A stretch of 64,000 bases of DNA from assembly GCA_963978895.1 (NCBI GenBank), contig OZ022242.1:39129953-39193952 (forward strand). The letters run 5' to 3'. Of the stretch, positions 44,233 through 56,082 are shown in pieces. This stretch comes from Erpobdella octoculata. Lineage: Eukaryota; Annelida; Clitellata; Hirudinida; Erpobdellidae. The translations under genes and the position numbers were made by a program. Position 1 is the stretch's first letter. Each line of letters starts with the position of its first letter. Under the pieces are notes generated by a model that searched no databases, was not told where the DNA came from, and saw nothing but the letters and a program-made list of their open reading frames with translations.

Positions 44233-47200
44233 ATGACAAAGTTTTATATGGGAAAGATTCTGCTGATGTTTTGTCTTATAAATGTTAATACAAGTTTTAA
44301 CGTTACAAAATCAATATCAGCTATTGGTGAAAAAAAATGGAACAATATAGCATATGACGAAAACAGCTCTTTAGTTTACGCAGCAGGAATTGGCATTCTG
44401 AAAAAATTCGATTCAGATTTAAATGAACGTGAAAGTTCAACTACATGTCCTACAAGTTCAGATTCATCGTGTAACAATTACAACAAAATTTTGTTAGTGG
44501 ACACTTCAAACAACAGGCTGGTGGTTTGTGGAACATCCTTTGACGGTTCATGCTCATTTAGAAGTCTGTTGAACATAACGAACATAACGAATGCTAATAC
44601 AAAGATTACAGTATGCACCACTGGTCAAAGCAACACTACCGTTGCCTTTCTTGGAGATAACGACACTCTCTATGTTGGTAACACACCAGACAGAAGTTGG
44701 TATTCTAAACTAAATCTGGCTAACGATTCTGACCGACTTGCGACTGATGGAATATTCAGCATGTCACTTAAAAGTGACAAACTCTTTAGGTTTTCGGATT
44801 GTAATGATTACGGTGAATCCATAAATACGAGACTCTGCACTTATATGCCTTTTGTCGCTAAAGAATATTTGTCTGAAAGGAAGTCAGTTAGCTACATAAA
44901 CGGATTTAGAGTGCAAGGATTTGTATATTTTTTCAAAAACTTTATACTTAATTCTAATATCAACACTTTTATTGTCCGCATTTGTGAAAGTGATCAAAAC
45001 TATTTTGATTCCTACATTGAAATGCCATTCTCATGCAGTAACTCAACGAAGATAAGAGCAGTAACGTTTTTTGTACCAGATGAGAGCTTGGCAAAAGCGC
45101 TGAACGTGAAAAAAGATGAGCATATGGTTGTCTCAGTTTTTGAAAATCCACAGAATTCTTCTACTTCTTTTATTTGTTTGTCCAGTTATACGGAAATTGC
45201 TAAAATGTTAATTTTGAACAAGAAAAACTGTGCGACGCCAGGGTCACAAAACGCTTATTTCTATGGAACGGGCACATCATGTTCTACAGAGGTAAACTTT
45301 TAATAAAATATCATAAATTCTTTCTTAAACTATTTCTGAAATAAATATAAAATAATCATTATAGACTCTCACTTTGAACTATTGTGGTGGACCAAAAGGT
45401 TCTAAAAGAACTTACCCAGCTGGAAATTTAACCTATAACACGATTTCATTGGCTACAATAGACTACAATATTACTTCCATTGTTGCAAATGACATCTCGA
45501 ATGTTTTAATACTTGGAACAAATAATGGCTACATACTTATGGTACTTCTCAATTTGGTCATTAAAATGTGAATATTTTAAAATACATTCTAAAGCTTAAT
45601 ATTTTAATTTCAGGGCACTTTGGACTCATTAAAGTCATATGATAAATCCAAAAACATTTTTGTACAAATTGAAAATGATCCAGTAGAAAACATGATCCTT
45701 ACAAATAATTCTGATTTTCTATATTTGAAAACACAAAATTTCGTGAGTCGAGTCAATTTTGATTTAAAAAGAATATATAAAAATTAAACAAAAACATATT
45801 TTATTCTTTATCAAAGATAAAAAAAATCCAAATGGCTGATTGCAACAGCTTCATTACTTGCAAAACATGTTCAGCTTCAATAAATCCGTTATGTGGCTGG
45901 TGTACCTTCTCCGGAATGTGAGAAATAATATTTTATTTCTGCAATTCATCCAAATAGAATACTTGAACAATATCAATTAGTGTATTACATTAAAAAATAT
46001 AAAATATAAAAATAATAATATTGTAGATGTTCTCGTAAAAGAGATTGTGCCAATTCTTCATTGGTGGGTAGATGGATATCAAGTCGTGGTTTGACAGATG
46101 ATTGTCCTCAGTTATTATGGCCGCCTTATGAGATTAAAATCGAAGCTTCAAATACAACAAACGTCGTAAGTTTTACGTTTTAAGATCTAATAAAAAAATA
46201 TTAAAATACAATTTTTTGATTAAATTTATATTTGTCTGAATAGTTAACTCTTTTGACGAAAAATCTTCCACCATTTGAAAGTAATGAATTGAAATGTTCA
46301 TTTGGATCCAACAAATCTGAAACATTTGCTTCATTTTCAAATTCATCTGTTTCCTGTAAAATACCAAACAACATCATACAATCTGATGAAGGTCGTCATG
46401 GCTCACTAAAATATTTTTTTAACCTTCAATAACGACAATAAATAAAAATTTATTAAAAAATAAAATAAAAATAATGATAACTCAATTAATGATAATAATG
46501 AAATTATATCTATTACAGGTTACAAAGAATTGACATTCTTCCTAAAGGTTGTTACAAACGGAGTTAACATGTTCACAAGAACTCTTAGGGTTTTCAGATG
46601 CAGTTTTTTCGAAAAGTAATACATGTTTCTAATAATTTAAATTATAATATTCCAACAATTTACTTATAAGTTTTTATATATAAATTATATACAATTATAT
46701 AACAATGACGAAAATTATTTAGTAAGTTTGCAGCGCCCCCTAGCAGCGTTACGCGAGTTCTAACATCCCTACATACATGCAGACATAGGAAATTATATAT
46801 ATGCATGCTGATATTCACAACATTATAAATTGGAAATACTTATATGTCAAAAAATACAAATTAAATTAAATATTACTATTTATTTCAAAATAAATATTTC
46901 TGTTTGATTTCAGATGTAACGAATGTCAAAATAGTAACATGACATGTCAATTCGATTTGAAATCTTATTCTTGTGTTCCTGGATCCAATTCTAGCATTCC
47001 AGTAAAAACATTTTTAGATGCAATAATTGTGAATTCTCAAACATATATTGATATTTTAAATTTAAAATAACTAAAAAAACATTAAATCTGAATTATTTTT
47101 GAATATATCAAATATGATTAAGTTAGATATATAATTAATTTAAGATATTTATCAATAAACTTCATTTTAAAAACAGGAATGTCCCGAGGTTCTCAACTAC

Positions 47201-50200
47201 TCTATTAAAATCCATAATGGCCAAAAGACAAACTTGAATTTTGAAGTAAAAAACGTAGAGGTCAGAATTTGTTTGTACAACCTTTGTATGTCTCTTTTCT
47301 GTCTTTTTTTATTTTAAAAAGTAATAAACAATTAATTAAATACGTTTGTTTTAAAATAATTTTTAGAATTTACAATTTGACCAAGTGATATGTTACATAT
47401 CACCAGTAGATGTTTCTCTTGGAGCTGTAATGATGACTCAAAATAAATTCTCTTGTTTTGAGTATCAGGTATATCATTTTATTTCATAAACTAAAAACGA
47501 TTATAAAACGATTATTGTTATTTTAATAATAATATTGCAAATAATAATATTTACAAATCTTCAAATGCAGTTTACAACATCCAAGTCATTTGAAAAATAT
47601 AATGTTTCAATTCTGTTTGGACAAGAAAAACATATTCTTAGCAATTTTATACAAATTGAAGGTAGATAAATATTTTTCGTATTTTTTTATTAAATTCAAG
47701 AATAATATTTATGAAATAAAGAGAATAAATATAAGCTGAAATTCTTAAAATGTAGTAATTAAAAATAATTTATAAAGAATGTTTATTAGAGTATATTGAA
47801 TATGAATGTGGTAATGTTAATGTCGTGATTTATAAAGATGATTTTTTGTGACTTCGTTATCATTTTACAGTGTACAACTGTTTAGTAATAGGAAAAGATG
47901 ATTGCTCGTCATGTAATGCGTACAAAAATACAAACAACGGTGAGTACAACTGTACCTGGTGTACTAACCAGTGTGAATTTGACCAATGCTCTGATCTGTC
48001 CAAGTCAAATGTCAAATGTCCGCTGCCCAGCATTTATAAAGTAAATATTTAAATTATTAATTATTAACAAAATAATATCAACGCGAATAAAATGTTTTTA
48101 CCATAAATGAAGATTGAACCACTAAGTGGACCCCAAGAAGGAGGAACCTTAATTACAATTGAAGGCCTAAATTTGGGTTACAACTCGAAACAAATTGCTG
48201 TAACGATGCCAAACATATGTTCACCAATTTTAAATCTTTACATCACTTCTAGAAGGCAAGAACATTTAATAGATTATTAACAAGTTTTATTAAAATATTT
48301 TTTTTAATATAGAGAATTAAATATAAAATCAATCATTGATTGAATGAATGTTATATTAGGGGTAATTATATGTTAATAATGTATTATTAGGTATATTTGC
48401 AAAACTCCAAAATTTGTGGGCGGAATGAATCCTGTTAGCTTATCAATAAATGTCAACGATGTTGGCATGCAGATACCCAATGAAAAGTTTGAATACAAGG
48501 AAGTGAAAGTTTCTCAAGTTTATTTTCCTCTGATTGGTCCTGCATCAGGAGGCACAAAGTTGATATTGAAAGGGAGCAATTTGGTAATGAATCCACAAAC
48601 GCAAATCTTTCTAAACACATCTAGTGGATCAACTATTTTTGCTGAAAAGTAAACTAAAGTTTAAAAAATTGACTTAAATTAGATTGAATAATTTGAAAAA
48701 AATTAACCATAAAAAGTTCACACTCTATAAAATAAACAGGTCGATTAGCAATATTTCTCAAGCAATCTTCATGACACCATCCGGTAAAAATGGCAGCATA
48801 CTGCAAATTAACCAACTAAACATTGATGGATTCATTCTGAATTTGACTAATAATTTCACGTATAATGAAGACCCTGACATTACTCTAACACAACCGATCG
48901 CTACTTTTTCAAGGTTTTTCATTGGAAAATATTCATTAATATCCATCAAGATGATGTGCCTAATTAAATGTGGCAAATAACAATTTATTAACATTTGCTT
49001 TAATTATAACATTATTGTTATATCATAATTAATTGATATGCAGTTTGGCAGATATATGTTGCCTCAAGTTCAAAATAATGATATTGAAGTAATAATAATT
49101 AATAACAACCATAATAATTAATAATTATTGTTAATGTTAATGTTACAGTCCTTTGTTATAAACAACATAATACACTAATTAATTAGGATTTAATTTTATT
49201 TTTCAGTGGAGCATGTCTTCTCTCCATGTCTGGAAATAATCTTGATATTGTCCAATCGCCTTACGCCAATTTTTCCTACTGCGGGGAATATATAATAGTT
49301 CCAATCACTGTAAAAACCATTAGAACTTATTATTAACATCAATTAATTCATTTCATTTGTATTTATATAAATTAATTTAAGATGATTTGATCACACATTA
49401 AAATATTTTTCTTAATAAATTGCTCAGATATTTATAAGTTCATCTCAAGAAATTCATTTTTTTAAAATAAAATACAAATAATTTTTTTAGTTCAATTCCA
49501 CAAAAGCGGAATTAAAATTTCCAAAATTTCAATCGGACTGCACCTCAAAACAGGCAGATGCTAACCTAAACTTTGATGGGTGGAAAAAAACAATAGATGT
49601 AGTAGTTCTTCCGAATCCAATTTTTGAGATAAAGAAAAATGATTTTCCTTTTATTACAATAACATCTAACATAAACACTTCCATATTCACAATGAGAAGC
49701 GATAACGAAAAAACGATTTTACTTTCAAATCCTGTTAGAATTTTATTACTTAAATAAATAACAAATCATAAATGTTTCCTTGGAAATGTTTAATTAAATT
49801 TCTTATACTTTCTAACAGGAGTTTCCCAAGTTTTCAATGCAACTAATCATACAAAGTGGTGGAAAATATTGCAAAACGCTTACAGTTTCAGATGTTATTG
49901 TTTGTCGTCTGGAAGAAGATGCTACGGACCAAAATGAGATTGAGGTTTTTGTCTGATTAATAATATTCCAATTAATTACGTTATTTTAAAACTTACTAAT
50001 AATAATCACAACACTAAAACCTTGTGAAACTTTGTTCATAGGTCAGGTTATGTGACAAAACCTACAACTTAGCAATCACAAGAGTTGTCTCATCTCCCAC
50101 ATTACAGGTGGTTCTGGGAGTTGTGTTAGGAGGATTGGTAATAATACTTATCATCATCACAGCAGCTCTTTTGTATAAATATAGAAAAAATAAAAGAAAG

Positions 50201-53200
50201 TACAAATCATTAATTACCGAGATGGATAACATCGAGAAAGATGTCAGGAATGAGATGAAAAAAGGTTTCATTCATTTTAATGTGCATTAATTCAATTAAT
50301 TATATAAATTATTTATCATTAAAAATATTCATTGATGATAATAATTGGCTGTTTTTTGTTTAGCTTTTGCAAGACTTCAAACGTCAGAAAATGAAGTTCA
50401 AGTAGTAGAAACGGGATTGGACGTGCCCTTCAATTTATACCAAATTTTTGCATACAGGGTTCTTTATTCTACAGAAAGAGATGATCCAGTATTGCATGTG
50501 AGTTGTTTGCGCTTTTTTTTATATTATAAGTATTTCTAAGTATTTTTTGTTATTAAATATAAATGCAGTAAAATCTTTGAAGTTGTCATACAATACAATT
50601 ATAAGTATTTTTAAGTACCTTTTTTTTATTAAATATAAATGCAGTAAAGTTTTTAAAGTTGTCATACAATACAATTGCAGCATAAAATGCAGCAAAGTAA
50701 TAATAAATCTTATAAAATATAACACAATATAAAATGTATACTTCCAGACAAAAAAAAGAATGGAGAAGTACGACAAAAAAATGCTTTGCTTCACTCAACT
50801 TCTCAACAGCAAATATTTTCTTCTCATTTTTATAAAAGTTCTCGAAAGCAAATTAGCTCTTACGGATAAGTATGTTGTCTTAAACTTTGGCGAGCTTATT
50901 TCAGTGCTGTAGAAATTTGTTCGTTTTGTAAACAAATTTCCGATAATTTTGTTTTTGGATTTTTGAAATGGCACGATGGAACATCGGTAAAAAGTCTTTG
51001 ACTTTTTAGCTTGGGGTTCTGGGTTCAATTCCCGGGTAGGTAAAATCCTACATTGCGTAAGTTCCTTGGGCAAGGAGTTGAATATTACGGCTCAGTGATT
51101 AAGGCGCTGAATACGGCTGCCTGCATCGTAGTGATCTTGAAATCGATTAATTTCGATGTAACACCACTATATTCTGATCGGATTCTTTATCTTTTTTTAT
51201 TCAGTTTTTATTTTACAGGTCAAAAATTGGTTCATTTCTAGGGCTTTATTTTCTGGATAAAATGGATTATGCTACCGAGTAAGTAAAACGGAAAATGGGG
51301 GGGGGGGAATGTAGCTTTTACATTTTTTAAAGATGTATTTTAAGAATCGGATTCAATGCTGGATTCGGGTCTTAAAATTTAGTTTGACTACTCGGAAAAA
51401 ACTTAAACGTAGACATAGGAAAGAGGGTGACGGGGCCAGCCCCCTTCCGCGGACAAAATCTTGATTCACATAAAAACAAAAAGTTTAAAAACATTATTTT
51501 TTTAATGAGCTAAAACTATATCTGCCCCGATCATTTGCTATTCTTGAAAAAAAGTTGAAAACCTTTTATAAAATTTTTTTTTGAAAATGAAATAGGGCTT
51601 TCTTCTCCTTCAGCCATCGAATAGATTTATTAACAAAAAAAGGGTATATTTTAAAGAAAATATTTAGAACAAAACCCCAGGTTTTTAATTTTTTCTTGAC
51701 TCACCTCAAAGGGATTGGCAACGATTATGGTTTTGCTGTTATTATCCACAGCTGGGAATCCAGAGATTCTTAAATATGTAATAACTAGAGATAACCCGTT
51801 AAAAATGACAGATTTTTTTAAATATCATTATATATTGTTTTTGGATTGCAGCGCCATCTTTTTCGATTTTTAGGACTGAAAATATACAATTGAGTAATAA
51901 TTTTCATTACACGTCTGTACGCACCCATTTTATCAACTGCTAACCACTGCAACCACAGCGTTATGCGAAATTGCTAACATACATACATATACATACAAAC
52001 AGACATAGGAAATTAATTATGTATGTAGATTTAAAAAAAACAAAGTGACAGAATTGTACCTAAACAAGTCTACTGATTGATTTGATTTATTATTTCATTT
52101 ACTATTGTCTAAAAAAATTGAATCTACATTCTAGGATTGTGACAGCCCTTCTTGAAAAGAAAATTGATGGTTTGCTAACAGATGGAAAAGATCTTAAATT
52201 GATGTTGAGAAGGCATGTAAATTAATAAATTAAAAATTAATAAGTAATTGGAATTATTAAAATTCGTGTTGACTAGCTAAAATAATACTGAAATATTGTA
52301 ATCCATAGCGGTGAAAGTATAGTAGAGAGAATAGTCTGTTGCTGGCTGACACTCACCATGTATAAACACATTAAAGAATCAGGATCAGGAAAAGCATTAT
52401 TTGAGTTGTTCGTAGCAATCAAAAAACAAGTTTACAGTGGTCCTGTTGATATTTGCACTTCGGAATCGAAGTTTACTTTATCGGAGAGATTATTTCTTAA
52501 AAACTATAAATCTGATGACAATATTGTAGTAAGTACAAATTCAACAAATATATATATTTTTGTTGTGTATTTTCAATATTTATTAATGTGTTTGCCTTAT
52601 ATACTGTTCCTTCTATGATAGCTAGCTTTTTTCACTCGAAACCCGTAGGTTGTGTCATTTACCAACGCTGACAATCGACCAACGAGCTGTACATTGTTGG
52701 CATGTGATGCTGCCAGTCAAGCGAAAGAGAAAGTTTATGATAAGTACTTTGAGGAAATTCCATTCAACAGAAGACCCTGCTATGAGAAATTTGATCTCTG
52801 TTGGTTTCATTGACGATGATGATAATGATAGTAGTATTGAAGAAGCATTTTTGCTAGTTGAATACATTTAATTGAAAATTTTCTCATTATAAACCAGATT
52901 GGCAGAAAAGTTCAGACGATCTGATCAAGCTGGAAGATGAAGATTTTCATGCTGCTGTCGGTTCTCATAGGATAAATACGCTGGAAATGTATGGAGTTAC
53001 AAGTGGTAGCGTTGTGGTACTGAAGGAAAGAGAAGATGCTAATGATCAGAACCAGTTGCAAATCTTAAGCAGTTCGTGTTCAGTAAATTATTAAATCTTG
53101 TAATTCATTCAAAATACTACTACTACTACTGCTACTGCTACTGCTACTGCTACTGCTACTGCTACTGCTACTGCTACTGCTACTGCTACTGCTACTGCTA

Positions 53201-53296
53201 CTGCTACTGCTACTGCTACTGCTACTGCTACTGCTACTGCTACTGCTACTGCTGCTGCTGCTGCTGCTACTGCTACTGCTACTGCTACTGCTACTG

Positions 53297-53345
<49 letters not shown>

Positions 53346-55489
53346 AACTACCAAAATTAACATATTATAATTATAATTATTATTATTATTAATGATGATG
53401 ATGATGATTATAATAATAATAATAATATAAATAGTTATTATTACTATTAATGATAATAATACAAGAAATAACTTTGTTGTTGCTTTGTTGTCAGATGACA
53501 CCGTGGCCATTATCAGCGGTTCTACTTTGCTTCGTGACTTGACCATCGTAACCGATGATAATCGCTGGCATCTGGTTAATAGATCTTTTGTTATTGAACT
53601 ACTGATAGATGATTTTATATTTATAATAAGTACCAGACCATTGTTTTAATATAATACATTAACATAAATATTGAGTTAAAATGAATAAATTTAAATAATT
53701 ATAGTAAATGATATATAATAATAATTACAAATTTAATATTAATTCAGGTTGAAAAAGAAAAAAAGATTCATGGGAAAAGCAAAGGGTACTATACAGAAAT
53801 GTATTATCCACTTCTTCAAACAAAAGTAACTCATGAAACTCTACGATATTAAAAGACATAATATAATAAAGTACATAATAATCATTTGAAATACTTTTCA
53901 AAGATTGCCCTCGAAGAAAAGATACTCAAGTTATTCAAATCGATATTGTCAGTAACACAGTCTTTGCCTCCAAATGTGAAATATTTTTTTGACTTCTTGG
54001 ACAGTGCAGCACAAAAAAGAGGAGTGAATGATCCAGATGTCACCAGCATCTGGAAAAGGGATTGGTAATAAAATCATATAACTTTAAAAACCTAAGTATG
54101 TCACTGTATGTCAAGGTTATGTCATGTAAAACATTCTATAAGCAATTTCCTTTGTGACCTAACTATTTTTACCAGAGCCGTCATTTCAGCAAAACCTTGG
54201 AGGGTAGGGAAGGGAAGGGGGCAACCTGTTCTCAGGTGCCATCAATTTCATAAAAAAATAAGAAAATTTCGAAACCTTTTTTTTTTCAAAAAAAAGCTGA
54301 TGACCGGGGGCAGTCGGAGGTACATTTCCAAAAATATATCCGAAAACTGTTTTTATTTTTTCTCCAAAAAAACCTGGTAACCGGGGGGATATAATAAGAG
54401 GTAGTAATAGCGAGACCACCTATCCATTAAAAAAGCCCACTCAAACCTCTGAAGCTTTAACTTTACACTTCGCAAGCCATTTTGAGACCCCATTTCTCTT
54501 TTTTGGAGGCCCAAAACTACGTCAGGGGATTCACTCAAAAGTCAGGAAACAACGGTTCCCCTTCTCCCCAAATTGAAGTCTCTGTTTTTACTCTCTGACT
54601 TCCAAGTAGTACTCACCAGCTGTTATGTACACTCTTGCTTTTTTGACGTATCATTTCGGAGCAACCAAAACAATGCATAAGAACAAAATTATTATTTTTT
54701 TATATTTTTTCATGTTAATTTTCTTTTGTTCGGATTCAGTTTCTTACTTCGAGTTTGGGTTAATCTCATTCAAAACCCCTACTTTCTATTGAACATTCGA
54801 AGAAGCCCTGCAGTTGACCCTAACTTGACTGTGATTGGACAAGCTCTCATCGATAGCTGTTCACCTCAGGAAAAAAAATTGACCAAGGTACGTTTTAAAG
54901 AATAAAAATAATAATTAATTGTAATTAAAATCTTATTTATTTCAAATCTCCAGGATTCTCCTACGTCAACGCTCCTTTTCGCAAAAGATCATCCGACTTA
55001 CAAGAAACTCGTAACTCAGTTTTATGAGGACGTTCGAAATCTTCCTTCAACTTCTGAAGCTCAAATTTTTAAAATAATGGAAAACAATTATTCTGTGAGT
55101 CATTTTTCTTGTGTTTCTTACGATTTCATAGAGGTTTCGTAAATATCAGCGATCGTTCGGAAGGTTCTTTAAATCTTTAAAAAAATTCTATATTCAGATT
55201 ATCATTAATTCATTTATTGTTATAATCAGAGAGATGTCGATTTCAATGTCGATTTTAACCTGGAAATGATCATCAGCAAACTATATGATTACGCTGAAAG
55301 GCACAAAGCCGAAGTAAGAATCGTCTTTCAGATAACAAATTGATTAGAATTTAATCTAATTTTGTAGTTATTTTTCTAATCGTTTATTTTTATAAACATA
55401 TTTAGATTATGGTTTCTTTAGACGAAGACGAATCAGCCAAGAATCTCAGACTTATTCCTAAATTTAACCAGCTTTTTAGCCTCGAATAA
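44233..55489 (+). CDS. PLXN: Plexin (semaphorin receptor)
   Basis: Single-pass guidance receptor. Exons: 44233-45291, 45365-45541, 45614-45742, 45817-45917, 46027-46165, 46244-46391, 46519-46615, 46914-47001, 47177-47260, 47367-47468, 47571-47661, 47871-48040, 48113-48255, 48391-48648, 48740-48913, 49207-49309, 49491-49733, 49819-49944, 50042-50264, 50364-50497, 50748-50869, 52135-52212, 52309-52528, 52649-52799, 52898-53077, 53495-53574, 53748-53825, 53904-54064, 54740-54887, 54954-55094, 55230-55313, 55406-55489. All phases close; 1771 residues, slightly short for a plexin. Order: signal peptide, divergent Sema domain, three cysteine-rich PSI modules, IPT repeats (EPLSGPQEGGTLITIEG; FPLIGPASGGTKLILKG), TM at about 1167-1190. 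The cytoplasmic split RasGAP region with Rho-binding insert follows, including VNLIQNP and LLFAKDHPTYKKL. Two introns (after 48255 and 52212) are GC-AG. The 53077 donor is the least certain. Confidence 0.93.
46728..46800 (+). repeat. Dispersed repeat in a plexin intron, copy 1
   Basis: GCAGCGCC followed by CAGCGTTACGCGA, then CATACATGCAGACATAGGAA. The same words recur in order at 51855-52015. Confidence 0.65.
50965..51140 (+). repeat. tRNA-derived SINE-like fragment in a plexin intron
   Basis: GGGTTCAATTCCCGGG at 51021-51036 contains a perfect RNA polymerase III B-box (GGTTCAANNCC type). It is preceded by a tRNA-like stretch from about 50968. TTCCTTGGGCAAGGAGTTGA and GGCTCAGTGATTAAGGCGCT follow, words typical of invertebrate tRNA-derived SINEs. 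It does not fold as an intact tRNA gene by eye. Confidence 0.55.
51848..52022 (+). repeat. Dispersed repeat in a plexin intron, copy 2
   Basis: GCAGCGCCATC, then CAGCGTTATGCGAAATTGCT, CATACATACATATACATACA and AGACATAGGAAATTA. A longer, diverged relative of 46728-46800. Confidence 0.65.
53115..53345. repeat. CTA/CTG trinucleotide array in a plexin intron
   Basis: About 230 bases of pure triplets: CTA runs at both ends, alternating CTACTG in the middle and a short CTG-only core at about 53250-53266. The open frames of alternating Y/C and A/V are artefacts of the array. Confidence 0.97.
54190..54590. repeat. Dispersed repeat in a plexin intron, related to 24840-25265
   Basis: Shares GGCCCAAAACTACGTCAGGG and a following ACTCAAAA plus C-rich tail with the copy near 25200. 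Its left part holds two diverged copies of a unit with AAAAAAGCTGATGACCGGGG / AAAAAACCTGGTAACCGGGG. Confidence 0.7.
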
Positions 55490-55595
55490 TTTTTGTTTTA
55501 GCGATAAATAATTTTTTTGGATGTGTTTATATTGTTGTTGAAAGAGTTATTACTGCGCGATACTTTAAATTTTTTTGTCTTTATTGGAAATTATG

Positions 55596-55601
55596 AATAA
55601 A
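55596..55601 (+). terminator. Plexin polyadenylation signal
   Basis: AATAAA 107 bases after the plexin stop codon. Confidence 0.65.
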
Positions 55602-56082
55602 CTTATAAAAGCCAAGCATTCTCGATGGTTTAAAACGCAATTCCGTAGATTCAGCGCAATAGATTTCTTTACAGTTTTCTTTGTTCATCCACTTTTAGCT
55701 ATTCTTTCAATCCCAAATCATCTGGCAGTCTGCGAATAATATGCATAACTTCTGCTACAGTACAGTCAACCGATTCCACAAAAAATAAAAATTAGCAATT
55801 CTATGTAGGAACCGTAGCTGGGCGCATGCATTACCGTTGTGAAAGCAGCAGAAAGGATGTTGCTGTTGAGTTGCTGCGGATATTATACGCGCACCTGTGA
55901 GAAACTATCCAAGTTTGTTTTCGCGAAAAAGTAGAACATGCGAACGTTAATAACAACAACAGTTTGAATCATTGGCTTATTTAATTGTTTTTGTTAGTTT
56001 CTGGTAACTACGAAGTTCTGATTTTGTATAAAAGTTTGTAACATCTATCCTAATAAGCTACAAATCAGAGAATTATTTTACT
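55602..56082. other. Intergenic region upstream of the ASB gene
   Basis: Short flank between plexin 3' end and the ankyrin/SOCS gene. Less AT-rich at 55800-55900 (GCGCATGCATTACC, TACGCGCAC). No coding exon seen; presumed to hold the ASB promoter. Confidence 0.4.

Noticed and set aside
51021..51036. Functional tRNA gene
   Set aside because: Only the B-box is convincing; the cloverleaf and A-box spacing do not close by eye, so a SINE fragment is preferred.
53076..53546. Frames of alternating Y/C (plus) and A/V (minus)
   Set aside because: Products of the CTA/CTG triplet array inside a plexin intron.
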